Source of the DNA: Planctomycetota bacterium
GTDB taxonomy: Bacteria > Planctomycetota > Phycisphaerae > Phycisphaerales > UBA1924
Assembly: GCA_033763975.1 (NCBI GenBank)
Contig: JANRJM010000009.1
Span: forward strand, 62,001 to 126,000
DNA: 64,000 bases
Reading direction: 5' to 3'
In this document: positions 39,166 through 47,323 of the stretch, in pieces
Layout of the letters: each line of letters starts with the position of its first letter
Numbering within the stretch: the first letter of the stretch is position 1
Notes under the pieces: generated by a model
Databases searched by the model: none
What the model saw: only the letters and a program-made list of their open reading frames with translations
Told to the model about the DNA's origin: nothing
Program-made: the position numbers and the translations under genes

Positions 39166-40143
39166 GTGGCATCCCCGCCCCAACGCATCGTCAGCCTGCT
39201 CCCCTCCGCGACAGAGATCGTCGGCCTCTTGGGTGTTTCGCACCGGCTGGTCGGGCGCTCGCATGAATGCGACTTCCCGCCCGGGTTGGACCACCTCCCG
39301 GTGCTCACCGCCCCCCGCGTACACGGGACCGACCCGGGCGAGATCGACGCGCAGGTGCGCGACGCGCTCGCCCAGGGCCGTTCGCTGTACGAACTCGACG
39401 AACCCGCCCTGCGCGCCCTCCGCCCCGACCTGATCCTGACGCAGGACCTGTGCGCCGTCTGCTCCATCGACCTCGCCGCGGTGCGACGGGCCGCCGCCAC
39501 CTTCGACCCCGCCCCGGCGATCCTCTCGCTCAACCCCACCACGCTCGACGGAGTGCTCGACGACGTCCTCAGCGTCGGTCGGGCCACGGGGACGCCCGAC
39601 GTCGCCCGGGACGCGGTCGTCCGCCTGCGCGAGCGGCTCGCCCGCGCGCAGGATCACGTCAACCCCTACGCCGAACCCGCCCCGGTCGGCTTCCTGGAAT
39701 GGACCGACCCGCCGTTCGTGGCCGGGCACTGGACGGTGCAGATCATCGAACGCGCCGGCGGCAGCCACCCCCTGAACCAGAGTATCCCCCAGCCAGGCGC
39801 AGGCGCCGCGGCCGGGCCGCAGGCCTCGCAGCGCACGGTGCCGGCGTCGCGACGGGTGGAATGGGACGAGTTCGTCGAGAGCCGGCCGGAATGGCTGGTC
39901 ATCTGTCCGTGCGGCTTGGACTTACGCGCGGCGTCGGCGAGCGCACGCGGGCTGACGAGCCGGCCCGGCTGGTCTGATATCCCGGCGGTGCGATCCGGCC
40001 GCGTGGCGGTGGTCGACGGCAACCAGATGTTCAACCGACCGGGGCCGCGGCTGGTGGATGCGTTTGAATGGATGGTTGGATGGATGACCGGGCAGCGCGG
40101 TCTGATCCCACCGTGGTTCCCCTGGTGCGAAGAACTCAAGTAG
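39166..40143 (+). CDS. Cobalamin-binding-type periplasmic binding protein, without signal peptide
   Basis: A 325-residue protein of the BtuF/FecB binding-protein family (Peripla_BP_2), starting at GTG 39166. It opens directly with RIVSLLPSATEIVGLLG, then LVGRSHECDFPPG, ALRPDLILTQDLCAVCSID, and the C-terminal half GFLEWTDPPFVAGHWTVQIIERAGG. A signal peptide is absent, as in the cytoplasmic BtuF-like group found in several phyla. This suggests a cytoplasmic sensor or chaperone for corrinoids rather than a transporter subunit. No corrinoid transporter or riboswitch is nearby. It is divergent from gspD, with 103 bases between the starts. Confidence 0.85.
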   Translation: MASPPQRIVSLLPSATEIVGLLGVSHRLVGRSHECDFPPGLDHLPVLTAPRVHGTDPGEIDAQVRDALAQGRSLYELDEPALRALRPDLILTQDLCAVCSIDLAAVRRAAATFDPAPAILSLNPTTLDGVLDDVLSVGRATGTPDVARDAVVRLRERLARAQDHVNPYAEPAPVGFLEWTDPPFVAGHWTVQIIERAGGSHPLNQSIPQPGAGAAAGPQASQRTVPASRRVEWDEFVESRPEWLVICPCGLDLRAASASARGLTSRPGWSDIPAVRSGRVAVVDGNQMFNRPGPRLVDAFEWMVGWMTGQRGLIPPWFPWCEELK

Positions 40144-40444
40144 TTCTCGGACTTTTATCAGGGGTTCATACGGGTTTCAGTCCGCGAACACGGTTTCGAG
40201 GTAGAAAACCGCAGCGCATGTGTTAAAGAAATGGCCTGTAGGGGTTGTCGCCGCCGCAACCTGAGGCATTTTTTACTCGCGGGCGGGGGGCAGAGACAGC
40301 GTCAGAGTTCCGGCCAGACGGGCGTGAGCAGCGCGTCGTTCGCGATGGTGCGTCCGGGCCGGGAGCAGTGTGGAGCGTTCGGGGACGGGTGTCCCCGGGC
40401 GCGGCGCCGGGGGTTCGTCCGCGGCGGGTGGGGCACGTTGTTCG
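40144..40444. other. Non-coding stretch upstream of an unknown gene
   Basis: These 301 bases are less GC-rich than the surroundings between about 40150 and 40275 (for example GTGTTAAAGAAATGG and CATTTTTTACTC), the sort of composition that holds promoters here. No -35/-10 pair of good quality and no RNA gene was identified. An open frame from 40231 in another frame overlaps the next gene and looks accidental. Confidence 0.5.
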
Positions 40445-41104
40445 ATGAGCGCTATTTCTCGCCAACCCGAAGTCCCGCTCCTCGTCGCCGACTGGCAGAG
40501 CGACGTGACGCAGATGCTGGACGAGAGCCACCTGGTGGCCTGGTCGGATGTGCAGGCCCGACGTACACAGTTCGCCGTCACGCTCGGACAGTTCCTCGGG
40601 CGACAGCGCGACACCGAGGTGTGCGTCTTCTACGGCAAGTTCATCACCGACCTCGACTCGTTCTGCTACCAGCTCGAGCGCGCGATCCCCGGTCCTTCGC
40701 TCGAACGCCGCGTGGACGGCCCGCGCGGCGCGGTCGCGCTGCTGCGGGCGCGGGCGTCGTTCCGCGGGCGCGCCGAGACCAAGTTCCGCTACTACATCTG
40801 GCACGACGCCGACGTGCTCCTGCGCCAGGACAACCGGCTGTTCGGGCAGATCGTCGACGCCATCGCGGGCGTCGCCGCGGAATCCGAGTACGTCTCCGAC
40901 GACCTGCTCCTGCTCCACCGGGCCATCTTCGTCGGCTCGTCGGTGCTCGACATCTACGCCGACGACCCGCGCGGGCAGTTCCGACGCTGGTACGCCGACG
41001 GGCACGGCGAGCCGTTCTGGCAGGTCGTGACCGGCCTGCGATCTCCGCCGGTCACGAAGTACTGCATCGACGTGCTGGGGGTTGATTCTCGCGGCGTGGC
41101 ATAA
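40445..41104 (+). CDS. Protein of unknown function
   Basis: A 219-residue cytoplasmic protein starting at ATG 40445; upstream codons in frame are Gly/Ser-rich and look untranslated. I do not recognise the family. It has mixed alpha/beta character, no signal peptide and no membrane segment. Conspicuous segments are EVCVFYGKFITDLDSFCYQLERAI, KFRYYIWHDADVLLRQD and DIYADDPRGQFRRWYADG. The aromatic/Asp-rich strands suggest a compact enzyme or binding domain. It is followed by a strong terminator, so it forms a single-gene unit. Confidence 0.75.
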   Translation: MSAISRQPEVPLLVADWQSDVTQMLDESHLVAWSDVQARRTQFAVTLGQFLGRQRDTEVCVFYGKFITDLDSFCYQLERAIPGPSLERRVDGPRGAVALLRARASFRGRAETKFRYYIWHDADVLLRQDNRLFGQIVDAIAGVAAESEYVSDDLLLLHRAIFVGSSVLDIYADDPRGQFRRWYADGHGEPFWQVVTGLRSPPVTKYCIDVLGVDSRGVA

Positions 41105-41126
41105 GGCCCCGCCTGTATGACCGAGA

Positions 41127-41180
41127 GAGACCGCCGCGAGTCGCCGAAAGGCGATCACCGTGGCGGTCTCGATCATTTTT
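41127..41180 (+). terminator. Rho-independent terminator with nested GAAA tetraloop hairpin
   Basis: GAGACCGCC (41127-41135) pairs perfectly with GGCGGTCTC (41162-41170). Inside lies a second stem, TCGCC (41141-41145) with GGCGA (41150-41154), closed by a GAAA tetraloop. GATCATTTTT follows (T-run 41176-41180). It ends the transcript of the gene at 40445-41104 and lies 56 bases before ispF. Confidence 0.85.
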
Positions 41181-41236
41181 GACGGCCTCCGGGGCGGCCG
41201 CGGCACCGCGGGGACGCCGGTTGCTAGAGTGCGCCG

Positions 41237-41761
41237 ATGCACGCGGACGACCTGCGGATCGGGCACGGCTGGGATCTGCATCGCCTGGAGGCCACGCCGC
41301 CGGCGGGCGCCGGGAGGCCGCTCGTCGTGGGGGGCGTGCGCCTGGAGCATGACCGCGGGGTGGCGGCGCACTCGGACGGGGACGTGCTGCTGCACGCCGT
41401 CACCGACGCGCTGCTCGGGGCGATCGGCGAGGGGGACATCGGGCAGTTGTTCCCGGACACGGACCCGCGCCACGAGGGGCGGGACTCGGCCGAGTTCGTG
41501 CGCGAGGCCGCCGCCCGCGTGGCGCGCGCGGGCTGGCGCGTCGCGAGCCTCGACACGACCGTGATCCTGGAGCGGCCGAAGATCGGGGCGCACAAGGACG
41601 CGATGCGCCGGACGCTCGCGGGGCTGGTGGGCGCCGATGTGTCGCGCGTGAACGTGAAGGGCAAGACGCACGAGCGCGTGGACGCGGTGGGCGAGGGGCG
41701 CGCGGTCGAGGCGCACGCGGTGGTGCTCCTGGTGCGGGCGGAACGCCCCCGCGTTGACTAA
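41237..41761 (+). CDS. ispF: 2-C-methyl-D-erythritol 2,4-cyclodiphosphate synthase
   Basis: A 174-residue trimeric cytoplasmic enzyme of the MEP isoprenoid pathway, which cyclises CDP-methylerythritol 2-phosphate with release of CMP. Metal ligands and signatures are seen in RIGHGWDLHRL (Asp-X-His), AAHSDGDVLLHAVTDALLGAIGEGDIGQLFPDTD (His and the active-site loop), and near the end VNVKGKTHERVDAVGEGRAVEAHAV. Length is normal. It stands alone; ispD is not adjacent. Between it and the convergent SDR gene lies the perfect palindrome GCGCGATCGCGC (41766-41777). Confidence 0.95.
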   Translation: MHADDLRIGHGWDLHRLEATPPAGAGRPLVVGGVRLEHDRGVAAHSDGDVLLHAVTDALLGAIGEGDIGQLFPDTDPRHEGRDSAEFVREAAARVARAGWRVASLDTTVILERPKIGAHKDAMRRTLAGLVGADVSRVNVKGKTHERVDAVGEGRAVEAHAVVLLVRAERPRVD

Positions 41762-41777
41762 GCGGGCGCGATCGCGC

Positions 41778-42590
41778 TCACTGCCCGGACGCCTTGGACG
41801 CGAAGTACCGGCGCAGGCCCCAGTCCGCGAGTTCGGGCGCGAGCGTGGCGAGGGCGGCGATCGCTCGCCCGCGGAAACTGGTCCACACCTCGCCCCGCGG
41901 GCGACGCAGGCAGCGCACGATCGCGTTCGCGACGGCCTCCGGCGGCTGGCGGAACCCCTCGGGCGCGCGCGCGGTGCGGGCGCGGTTGCCCGAGCGGGCG
42001 GTCACGACCTGCGAGAACTCGGTGTTGGTGCCGATGGGGTGCACCGTCGAGACGTGGATGGTCGGGTGCAGCTCGATGCGCATGGCGCGCCCGATGTGGT
42101 CCTGGGCCGCCTTGGTGGCGGAATAGGCCCCGAGGGTCGGGATGCCCATCTTGCTGACGACGCTGGAGCAGATGAGAATGTGCCCGGCGCCGGCGCGGCG
42201 CATGTGCGGGATCGCGGGGCGGATGGTGTTGAGGGTGCCCCAGAAGTTGACCTCGAAGATGTCGCGGAGCGCGTCATCGGCGGTGCGCTCGATCTCGCCC
42301 TCGATGCCGTAGCCCGCGTTCGCGAAGATCGCGTAGATCGAGCCGAACTCGGCGACGGTGCGCTCGACGAGCGCGGCGCAGTCGTCGGGCTTCACGACGT
42401 CGCACGGGACGGCGATGGCGCGTCCGCCGCCCTTGCGGATGGTCTCGGCGACCTCGTGGAGGCGGTCGATGCGTCGTGCGGCGAGCGCGACCGGCATGCC
42501 GGCGCGGGCGCACGCGAGTGCGGTCACCATGCCGATGCCGCTGCTGGCGCCGGTGATGGCGATGGGACGCCCGGCGAGGTCGGCCGGCAC
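41778..42590 (-). CDS. Short-chain dehydrogenase/reductase
   Basis: A 270-residue SDR enzyme starting at GTG 42590. The NAD(P) site is ITGASSGIGMVTALACARAG; an Arg pair after the second strand (AARRIDRL) favours NADPH. Other motifs are CDVVKPDD, NAGYG (structural NNAG-type), the catalytic Ser in ILICSSVVSKMG and YSATK (Tyr-X3-Lys), and PIGTNTEF after the active site. Substrate unknown. Its start directly follows the stop of the entericidin-like gene, so the two are one transcription unit, at the end of the minus-strand run from 60 kb. Confidence 0.9.
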   Translation of the reverse strand: MPADLAGRPIAITGASSGIGMVTALACARAGMPVALAARRIDRLHEVAETIRKGGGRAIAVPCDVVKPDDCAALVERTVAEFGSIYAIFANAGYGIEGEIERTADDALRDIFEVNFWGTLNTIRPAIPHMRRAGAGHILICSSVVSKMGIPTLGAYSATKAAQDHIGRAMRIELHPTIHVSTVHPIGTNTEFSQVVTARSGNRARTARAPEGFRQPPEAVANAIVRCLRRPRGEVWTSFRGRAIAALATLAPELADWGLRRYFASKASGQ

Positions 42591-42776
42591 TCAGCGCTTG
42601 TCCGGGTTCGTGCCGTCCTTCTCGCCGGTGATGACCTCTTCGGTCTTCTCGCCGGCGTACTGGAGGTCCTTGCCGGCACCCTTCACCGTGTTGCACGCGG
42701 CGAGGAGGACGGGCAGCGCGAGCGTGCCCAGGAGCAGCGAGGTGCGGGCGAGCGAGAGCGAGCGAACGCGGTTCAT
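42591..42776 (-). CDS. Entericidin-like small lipoprotein
   Basis: A 61-residue lipoprotein. A signal peptide (SLLLGTLALPVLLAAC) ends in the lipobox LAAC with Cys28 as lipidation site. The mature part NTVKGAGKDLQYAGEKTEE matches the entericidin A/B family. In enterobacteria, entericidins are tiny envelope lipoproteins involved in stress or programmed lysis; in this phylum the role is unknown. Located 28 bases downstream of murJ on the same strand. Confidence 0.88.
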   Translation of the reverse strand: MNRVRSLSLARTSLLLGTLALPVLLAACNTVKGAGKDLQYAGEKTEEVITGEKDGTNPDKR

Positions 42777-42804
42777 GCTGGTTCTCCGAAAAGAGGCCGA
42801 AATG

Positions 42805-44490
42805 CTAGTCGAATGAGACCGGCCCGGCGGGCCCGGCGCGCGGGCGGCGCAGGAGCATCCCGAGTTCCGGCAGGCGTGCCAGGCGGGCGGCGCCGGCGTA
42901 CACGCCGATGCCGGCGACGAGGCAGGCGGTGAGCCGGAGCGCGTGCCCCGCCCAGGTATCCGCGGGGGGCAGCAGCCAGAGGACGAGGGCGACCCCGCCG
43001 GTCATCGCGGCGGTGGCGCCGGCGATGCGGGCGAACGCGGCGCGGGTGGGCGCATCGAGGGGTCGAAGGCCCAGGCGGGTGTGTGCGAGGCGCCACAGGG
43101 CGAGGCATTGCACGCTGGCCGCGATGGCGGTGGACCACGCGAGCCCGGCCTCTCCGAGGAACCAGATCAGCGTCAGGTTGAGCGTGACGTTGAGCGCGAC
43201 CATGCGGACGGCCAGGCGCATCGGCGTGGTGGTGTCGCGCTGGGCATAGAAGGCGCGGGTCAGGACGTGGTTGAGCGAGTAGGCCCAGATGGCGGGCGCG
43301 AAGCCCAGAAGCACGTCGCCCGCGCGGGCGAGGCCCTCGGGCGAGAACGCGGCGTGGCGCCCGCCCCCGAAGATGACCGCGAGCAGGTCGTGGCGCACGA
43401 GCACGAGCCCGACGCTCGCGGGCAGGCCGATGAACAGCGAGAGACGCAGGCCCTGGCGCAGGTGGGCGAGGAAGTCGGCCGGGCGGTCGGCGGTGCGGCT
43501 GAGGAGCGGGAACACGGCGGTGGCGACGGCGATGCCGAAGACGCCCAGCGGGAACTGGTAGAGCGTCTGGGCGTAGCTGAGGATCGCGTTGGAGGTGTCG
43601 TCGAGGGGGACGCGGAACCCGAGCACGGTGGGCCCGACCCAGACGGGCCACATGGCGATGACGACGTCGAGCATGGTGTTGAGTTGGAGCGTGCCCAGGC
43701 CGAGCAGCGCGGGGACGAAGCGGCGCATCACGTCGCGGGCGTGGGCGCGGGCGCCGGCGGTCAGGCGCGTCCAGCGGACCTTGCCGCGCAGGGCGGCGAG
43801 GCTCCAGGCGATCTGCACGACGCTGGCGGCCAGCGCCGCGGCGCCGACGACGTACGCGCCGGTGACGGGGTCCTTCACGACGCCCAGCAGGCAGAGCGCC
43901 CCCGCGACGATCTGGAAGAGGTTCAGCAGCACGGGCGCGGCGGCGGTGGGGGCGAATCGCCCGTGCGATTGCAGCATGCCCCCGAGCACCGCCGTGATGC
44001 ACACGCAGGGCATCATGGGGAGCATGAGGATCATGAGGCGGAAGCTGAGCGAGCGTTCGGCGTCGTGCGGCGCGAGCGCGAGCACCAGCGCCAGGACGCC
44101 CACGAGGACCACGGTGAGCGACGCGGTGACGAGCGTGAGCAGGCGGACCACGAGCGAGGCGAGCTGGTCGGCCTTCGCGGGGTCGTCGCGCGCCAGGAGC
44201 GAGTATTCCGGGAGGAACGCCGCGGAAAGCGCGCCCTCGCCGAAGAGCCGGCGGAAGAGATTCGGCACGGCGTAGGCGGCGCGGAACGACGACCCCAGCA
44301 GCGTGTCGCCGAAGAGGCGCGCGGTCAGGACGTCGCGGGCCAGCCCCGCGACGCGCGACAGCAGCGTGAGCGATGACACCACGCGGACCGCGCCGGCGAG
44401 CGGGGCGTGCGGCGCCGGGGCGTGCGGCGCCGGCTGGGGCGACGGTGGCGTGGGCAGCTTGTCGGGGGGCGGGTGCCCGGCGGGCGGCAT
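42805..44490 (-). CDS. murJ: Lipid II flippase MurJ
   Basis: A 561-residue inner-membrane protein with about fourteen helices. After a 30-residue Pro-rich N-terminus come the family signatures LTLLSRVAGLARDVLTARLFG, SSFRAAYAVPNLFRRLFGEGALSAAFLPEYS and AQTLYQFPLGVFGIAVATAVFPLLS. MurJ moves lipid-linked peptidoglycan precursor across the membrane; relatives (Wzx) flip other lipid-linked oligosaccharides. The high match to MurJ and presence of the LFGEG motif support murJ, but in this neighbourhood a role in flipping the product of the WecA-type enzyme (47324) is an alternative. 10 bases downstream of the antiporter gene. Confidence 0.9.
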   Translation of the reverse strand: MPPAGHPPPDKLPTPPSPQPAPHAPAPHAPLAGAVRVVSSLTLLSRVAGLARDVLTARLFGDTLLGSSFRAAYAVPNLFRRLFGEGALSAAFLPEYSLLARDDPAKADQLASLVVRLLTLVTASLTVVLVGVLALVLALAPHDAERSLSFRLMILMLPMMPCVCITAVLGGMLQSHGRFAPTAAAPVLLNLFQIVAGALCLLGVVKDPVTGAYVVGAAALAASVVQIAWSLAALRGKVRWTRLTAGARAHARDVMRRFVPALLGLGTLQLNTMLDVVIAMWPVWVGPTVLGFRVPLDDTSNAILSYAQTLYQFPLGVFGIAVATAVFPLLSRTADRPADFLAHLRQGLRLSLFIGLPASVGLVLVRHDLLAVIFGGGRHAAFSPEGLARAGDVLLGFAPAIWAYSLNHVLTRAFYAQRDTTTPMRLAVRMVALNVTLNLTLIWFLGEAGLAWSTAIAASVQCLALWRLAHTRLGLRPLDAPTRAAFARIAGATAAMTGGVALVLWLLPPADTWAGHALRLTACLVAGIGVYAGAARLARLPELGMLLRRPRAGPAGPVSFD

Positions 44491-44500
44491 GGCCCCCTTG

Positions 44501-45967
44501 CTATCGGATGAAGATCACCCAATGGACCACGAGCACGGGGAGCAGCAGCGCGATCGCCCGGAACAGGTAGCCGAAGAACGAGGGCATCTTGACCCCCGCG
44601 CTCTCGGCGATCGTGCGGACCATGAAGTTCGGCCCGTTTCCGATGTACGTCATCGCGCCGAAGAAGACGGCCCCGGTCGAGATCGCGATCACGTTCGCCC
44701 GCCCGCCGGGTGATTGCAGCAGGGTGCGCACGGCGTCAGGGGTGAGTTCGCCCGGCACGGCAACCTGCAGGAAGTTTAGGTACGTCGGGGCGTTGTCGAG
44801 CACCGCCGAGAGTGCGCCCGTGCCGAAGTAAAACGCGGTGGGCGAGTCGATCCCCAGGCTCGACCCGTTGGCGGCGAGGTACCCGAGCGCCGGGATCATG
44901 GTGAGGAAGATGCCCAGGAACAGAATGCCGACTTCCTTGACGGGGAAGAACGAGAACTCGTTGGCTTTGAGCGTCTCCTTCGGGGTAAGGACGTAGGCGG
45001 TGGCGGCGACGAGGATCTGGAACGTGGCCCCGAAGGGCAGCTGCGGGAGGTGCGGGGCGAAGGCGTGCAGCGCCGGGTCGATGAAGACGCCGGCGATCAT
45101 GAGGCCCAGGCAGATGAGGCCCGTGGTGCCCCGGATGCGCGGCTTGGGGAAGAACGCGGCGGGCTCGAGGGGCGCGAGGTGCGCCAGCGCCCGCGCGCGC
45201 TCGGTGGCGCGCTCGAGCGCGGTGTCGATGACGAAGAAGATCGTCAGCAGGGCGCCGACGGTGAAGGCCCAGTCGCCGATGAGGGCGGCGGTGGTCCAGA
45301 AGAAAGGGACGCCCTTGAGGTAGCCGAGGTACAGGGGCGGGTCGCCGATGGGGGTGAGTGATCCGCCGCAGTTGCTGACGATGAAGATGAACATGACGAT
45401 GTGCAGCGGAGTGAGGCGTCCGTGGTTGGCGCGCATGAAGGGGCGGATGAGGAGCATCGAGGCGCCGGTGGTGCCGATGGCGTTCGAGACGATCGCGCCG
45501 AAGGCGAGCAGGAAGACGTTGAACATGGGGCCCGCACGCCCGCGCAGGTCGATGAGGATGCCCCCGCTCACGACGTACAGCCCGCCGACGAGCGCGATGA
45601 ACGAGTAGTACTCCATGCCGGCGTGCAGGATCGCGTGCGAGCCGTATCCCGGCGCGCCGGGGGCGGCCGGTCGGAAGGCGATCAGGTAGTAGGTCGCGAT
45701 GAGCGCGCCCAGAAAGAACGCGACGTCGGGGAAGTGCTGGTGCCACCACCGCGCGTCGACGAGCGGCGCGACGGCGATCGTCAGGAGCAGCAGCGCGAAC
45801 GGCGCGACCAGCGCGAGCGGGATGATGGGGATCCCCGCGTCATCGAAGGTCGGGGGCAGGAGGCGGGTGGCGCCCCAGCCGGCGAGCACGCCCAGGAGCG
45901 CTGTGACAACCCACAGGCGCGGGCCGTACCACAGGAACTTGCCTTCAACGCGATCGTCGCCGTGCAT
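44501..45967 (-). CDS. Sodium/proton antiporter of the ion transporter superfamily
   Basis: A 488-residue inner-membrane protein with about thirteen helices, starting at ATG 45967. The segments NAIGTTGASMLLIRPFMRAN, IVSNCGGSLTPIGDPPLYLG and GALSAVLDNAPTYLNFL resemble NhaD/CitMHS-type transporters, in which the NCGG...GDPP and DNAPT hairpins form the ion site. Na+/H+ exchange is the likely activity; transport of a carboxylate cannot be excluded. It lies 11 bases downstream of the VanZ-like gene and 10 bases upstream of murJ, probably in one transcript. Confidence 0.85.
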   Translation of the reverse strand: MHGDDRVEGKFLWYGPRLWVVTALLGVLAGWGATRLLPPTFDDAGIPIIPLALVAPFALLLLTIAVAPLVDARWWHQHFPDVAFFLGALIATYYLIAFRPAAPGAPGYGSHAILHAGMEYYSFIALVGGLYVVSGGILIDLRGRAGPMFNVFLLAFGAIVSNAIGTTGASMLLIRPFMRANHGRLTPLHIVMFIFIVSNCGGSLTPIGDPPLYLGYLKGVPFFWTTAALIGDWAFTVGALLTIFFVIDTALERATERARALAHLAPLEPAAFFPKPRIRGTTGLICLGLMIAGVFIDPALHAFAPHLPQLPFGATFQILVAATAYVLTPKETLKANEFSFFPVKEVGILFLGIFLTMIPALGYLAANGSSLGIDSPTAFYFGTGALSAVLDNAPTYLNFLQVAVPGELTPDAVRTLLQSPGGRANVIAISTGAVFFGAMTYIGNGPNFMVRTIAESAGVKMPSFFGYLFRAIALLLPVLVVHWVIFIR

Positions 45968-45978
45968 GCGGGCAGAGT

Positions 45979-46380
45979 CTAGAGCGACCGCGCGCGCCGG
46001 GCGGCCCAGCGCCCGAGTAATCCCGCGGCGAGCAGTCCCAGCAGCACGCCCGCGACGTTCGCGAGCCAGTCGTCCCACGCGGCGACGCGGGCGAGCGCGG
46101 GGATGAGTTGCAGCGACTCATCGATCGCGGTGTAGACGCCACCCGCGAGCAGGGCGCGCAGAAACCCCCGGCGAGTCTCGGGCGGGCCGAGCCAGGCCGT
46201 GCATCCGAACAGAAACCCCCAGAGCCCGAACGCGCCCAGATGGGCCCAGAGGTCGGCGCGGGGCATGGGGCCCTCGACCTTGACGCCCGGCCAGTGGGTG
46301 AGCAGAAAGATGACGACGGCGTACAGCGGGAAGACGACGCGCGGGACGCGCCGGGCCCAGCCGGCGCCGGCCGAGATCAC
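45979..46380 (-). CDS. VanZ-like membrane protein
   Basis: A 133-residue protein with four transmembrane helices, starting at GTG 46380. The VanZ motifs are seen: LTHWPG at the end of helix 1, DLWAHLGAFGLWGFLF in helix 2, and AIDESLQLIPALARVAAWDDWLANVAGVLLG, with the conserved Asp-Glu, Gln, Arg, Asp and Asn. VanZ proteins give low-level teicoplanin resistance in enterococci. Single-domain forms are common in exopolysaccharide/exosortase loci, where they may handle undecaprenyl-linked carriers. Its start overlaps the stop of parA (GTGA at 46377-46380). Confidence 0.9.
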   Translation of the reverse strand: MISAGAGWARRVPRVVFPLYAVVIFLLTHWPGVKVEGPMPRADLWAHLGAFGLWGFLFGCTAWLGPPETRRGFLRALLAGGVYTAIDESLQLIPALARVAAWDDWLANVAGVLLGLLAAGLLGRWAARRARSL

Positions 46381-47276
46381 GCCCGCCCCTCGCGCACCGC
46401 CGCGGCCGCGGGGACCGACACCACCGGGGCCTCGTCGGGCGTGCGCCGGGCGAGCATGGCGTCCCACTCGCGCAGAAGGGCATCGCCGAGCGCGCCGTAG
46501 TCGGCGGCGCCGGGCGCGTCGGGGGCGTAGTCGAAGATCGTCTTGCCGAAGCTGGGGCACTCGGCAAGCTTGATGTTGCGGCGCACCGGCGGGCGGAGCA
46601 CGCGCGCGAATCGCCACGGCGACTCGGCGCCCCGGGCCTGCTCGAAGAAGCCCTCGAGATCGGCGACGACCTCGCGCGTGTGCGTGCTCGCGGGGTCGTG
46701 CATGCACAGCACGACCCCGGTGACGCGCAGACGCGGGTTCACGCCCCGCGAGACGATGGCGACGGTTTCGAGCAGCTTGCCCACGCCCTGGAGCGCCAGG
46801 AAGTGCGCCTGCATGGGGATGATGACCTCGCGGGCGGCGGCCAGCGCGTTGACCGTGAGCAGGCCCAGCGACGGCGGGCAGTCGATCAGCACGAACTCGT
46901 ACGCACGCCCCAGCGCGTCCAGCGCCCGCTCGAGCCGGCGCTGGCGGTCGGGCGCGCCGGCGAGTTCGGCCTCGACGCCCGCGAGGTTGGTCGTCGCGGG
47001 CAGGAGCGACAGATGGTCGCCCACGCGGCGCACGCAGTCCCGCGGGGCGACGTCCGACGCGCCGAACACGTCGTACGCGGAGTGCTCGAGCGCGTCGGGA
47101 TCGACGCCCACGTGCAGCGTGGCGTGCGCCTGCGGGTCCAGGTCGACCAGCAGCGTCTCGCGACCCCGGCGCGCGATCGCCGCAGCCAGGTTTACGGTCG
47201 TCGTGGTCTTGCCCACGCCGCCCTTCTGGTTCATGAGCGCGATGACGCGCACGGGTCTGCTGGCTCCGTCCGGCAT
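46377..47276 (-). CDS. ParA/Soj family ATPase
   Basis: A 299-residue ATPase starting at ATG 47276. It has the deviant Walker A NQKGGVGKTTTTVNLAAA (signature Lys and Lys23), Walker A' LLVDLDPQAHAT, and Walker B FVLIDCPPSLGLLTVNAL. This is the Soj/ParA type that moves chromosomes, plasmids or protein clusters. No ParB or parS site is adjacent. Its position inside a polysaccharide/exosortase operon and coupling to VanZ suggest it positions the export machinery in the cell rather than DNA. The C-terminal tail is Ala/Val-rich. Confidence 0.88.
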   Translation of the reverse strand: MPDGASRPVRVIALMNQKGGVGKTTTTVNLAAAIARRGRETLLVDLDPQAHATLHVGVDPDALEHSAYDVFGASDVAPRDCVRRVGDHLSLLPATTNLAGVEAELAGAPDRQRRLERALDALGRAYEFVLIDCPPSLGLLTVNALAAAREVIIPMQAHFLALQGVGKLLETVAIVSRGVNPRLRVTGVVLCMHDPASTHTREVVADLEGFFEQARGAESPWRFARVLRPPVRRNIKLAECPSFGKTIFDYAPDAPGAADYGALGDALLREWDAMLARRTPDEAPVVSVPAAAAVREGRA

Positions 47277-47323
47277 GGCGCGAGTATACGAGGGGGGGCG
47301 GGCGGCCTTGCGGGAAACGCCCG

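Noticed and set aside
41766-41777. Perfect palindrome GCGCGATCGCGC between ispF and the SDR gene as an operator
   Set aside because: Short GC palindromes with GATC are expected by chance at this composition; there is no T-run for a terminator and no nearby promoter.
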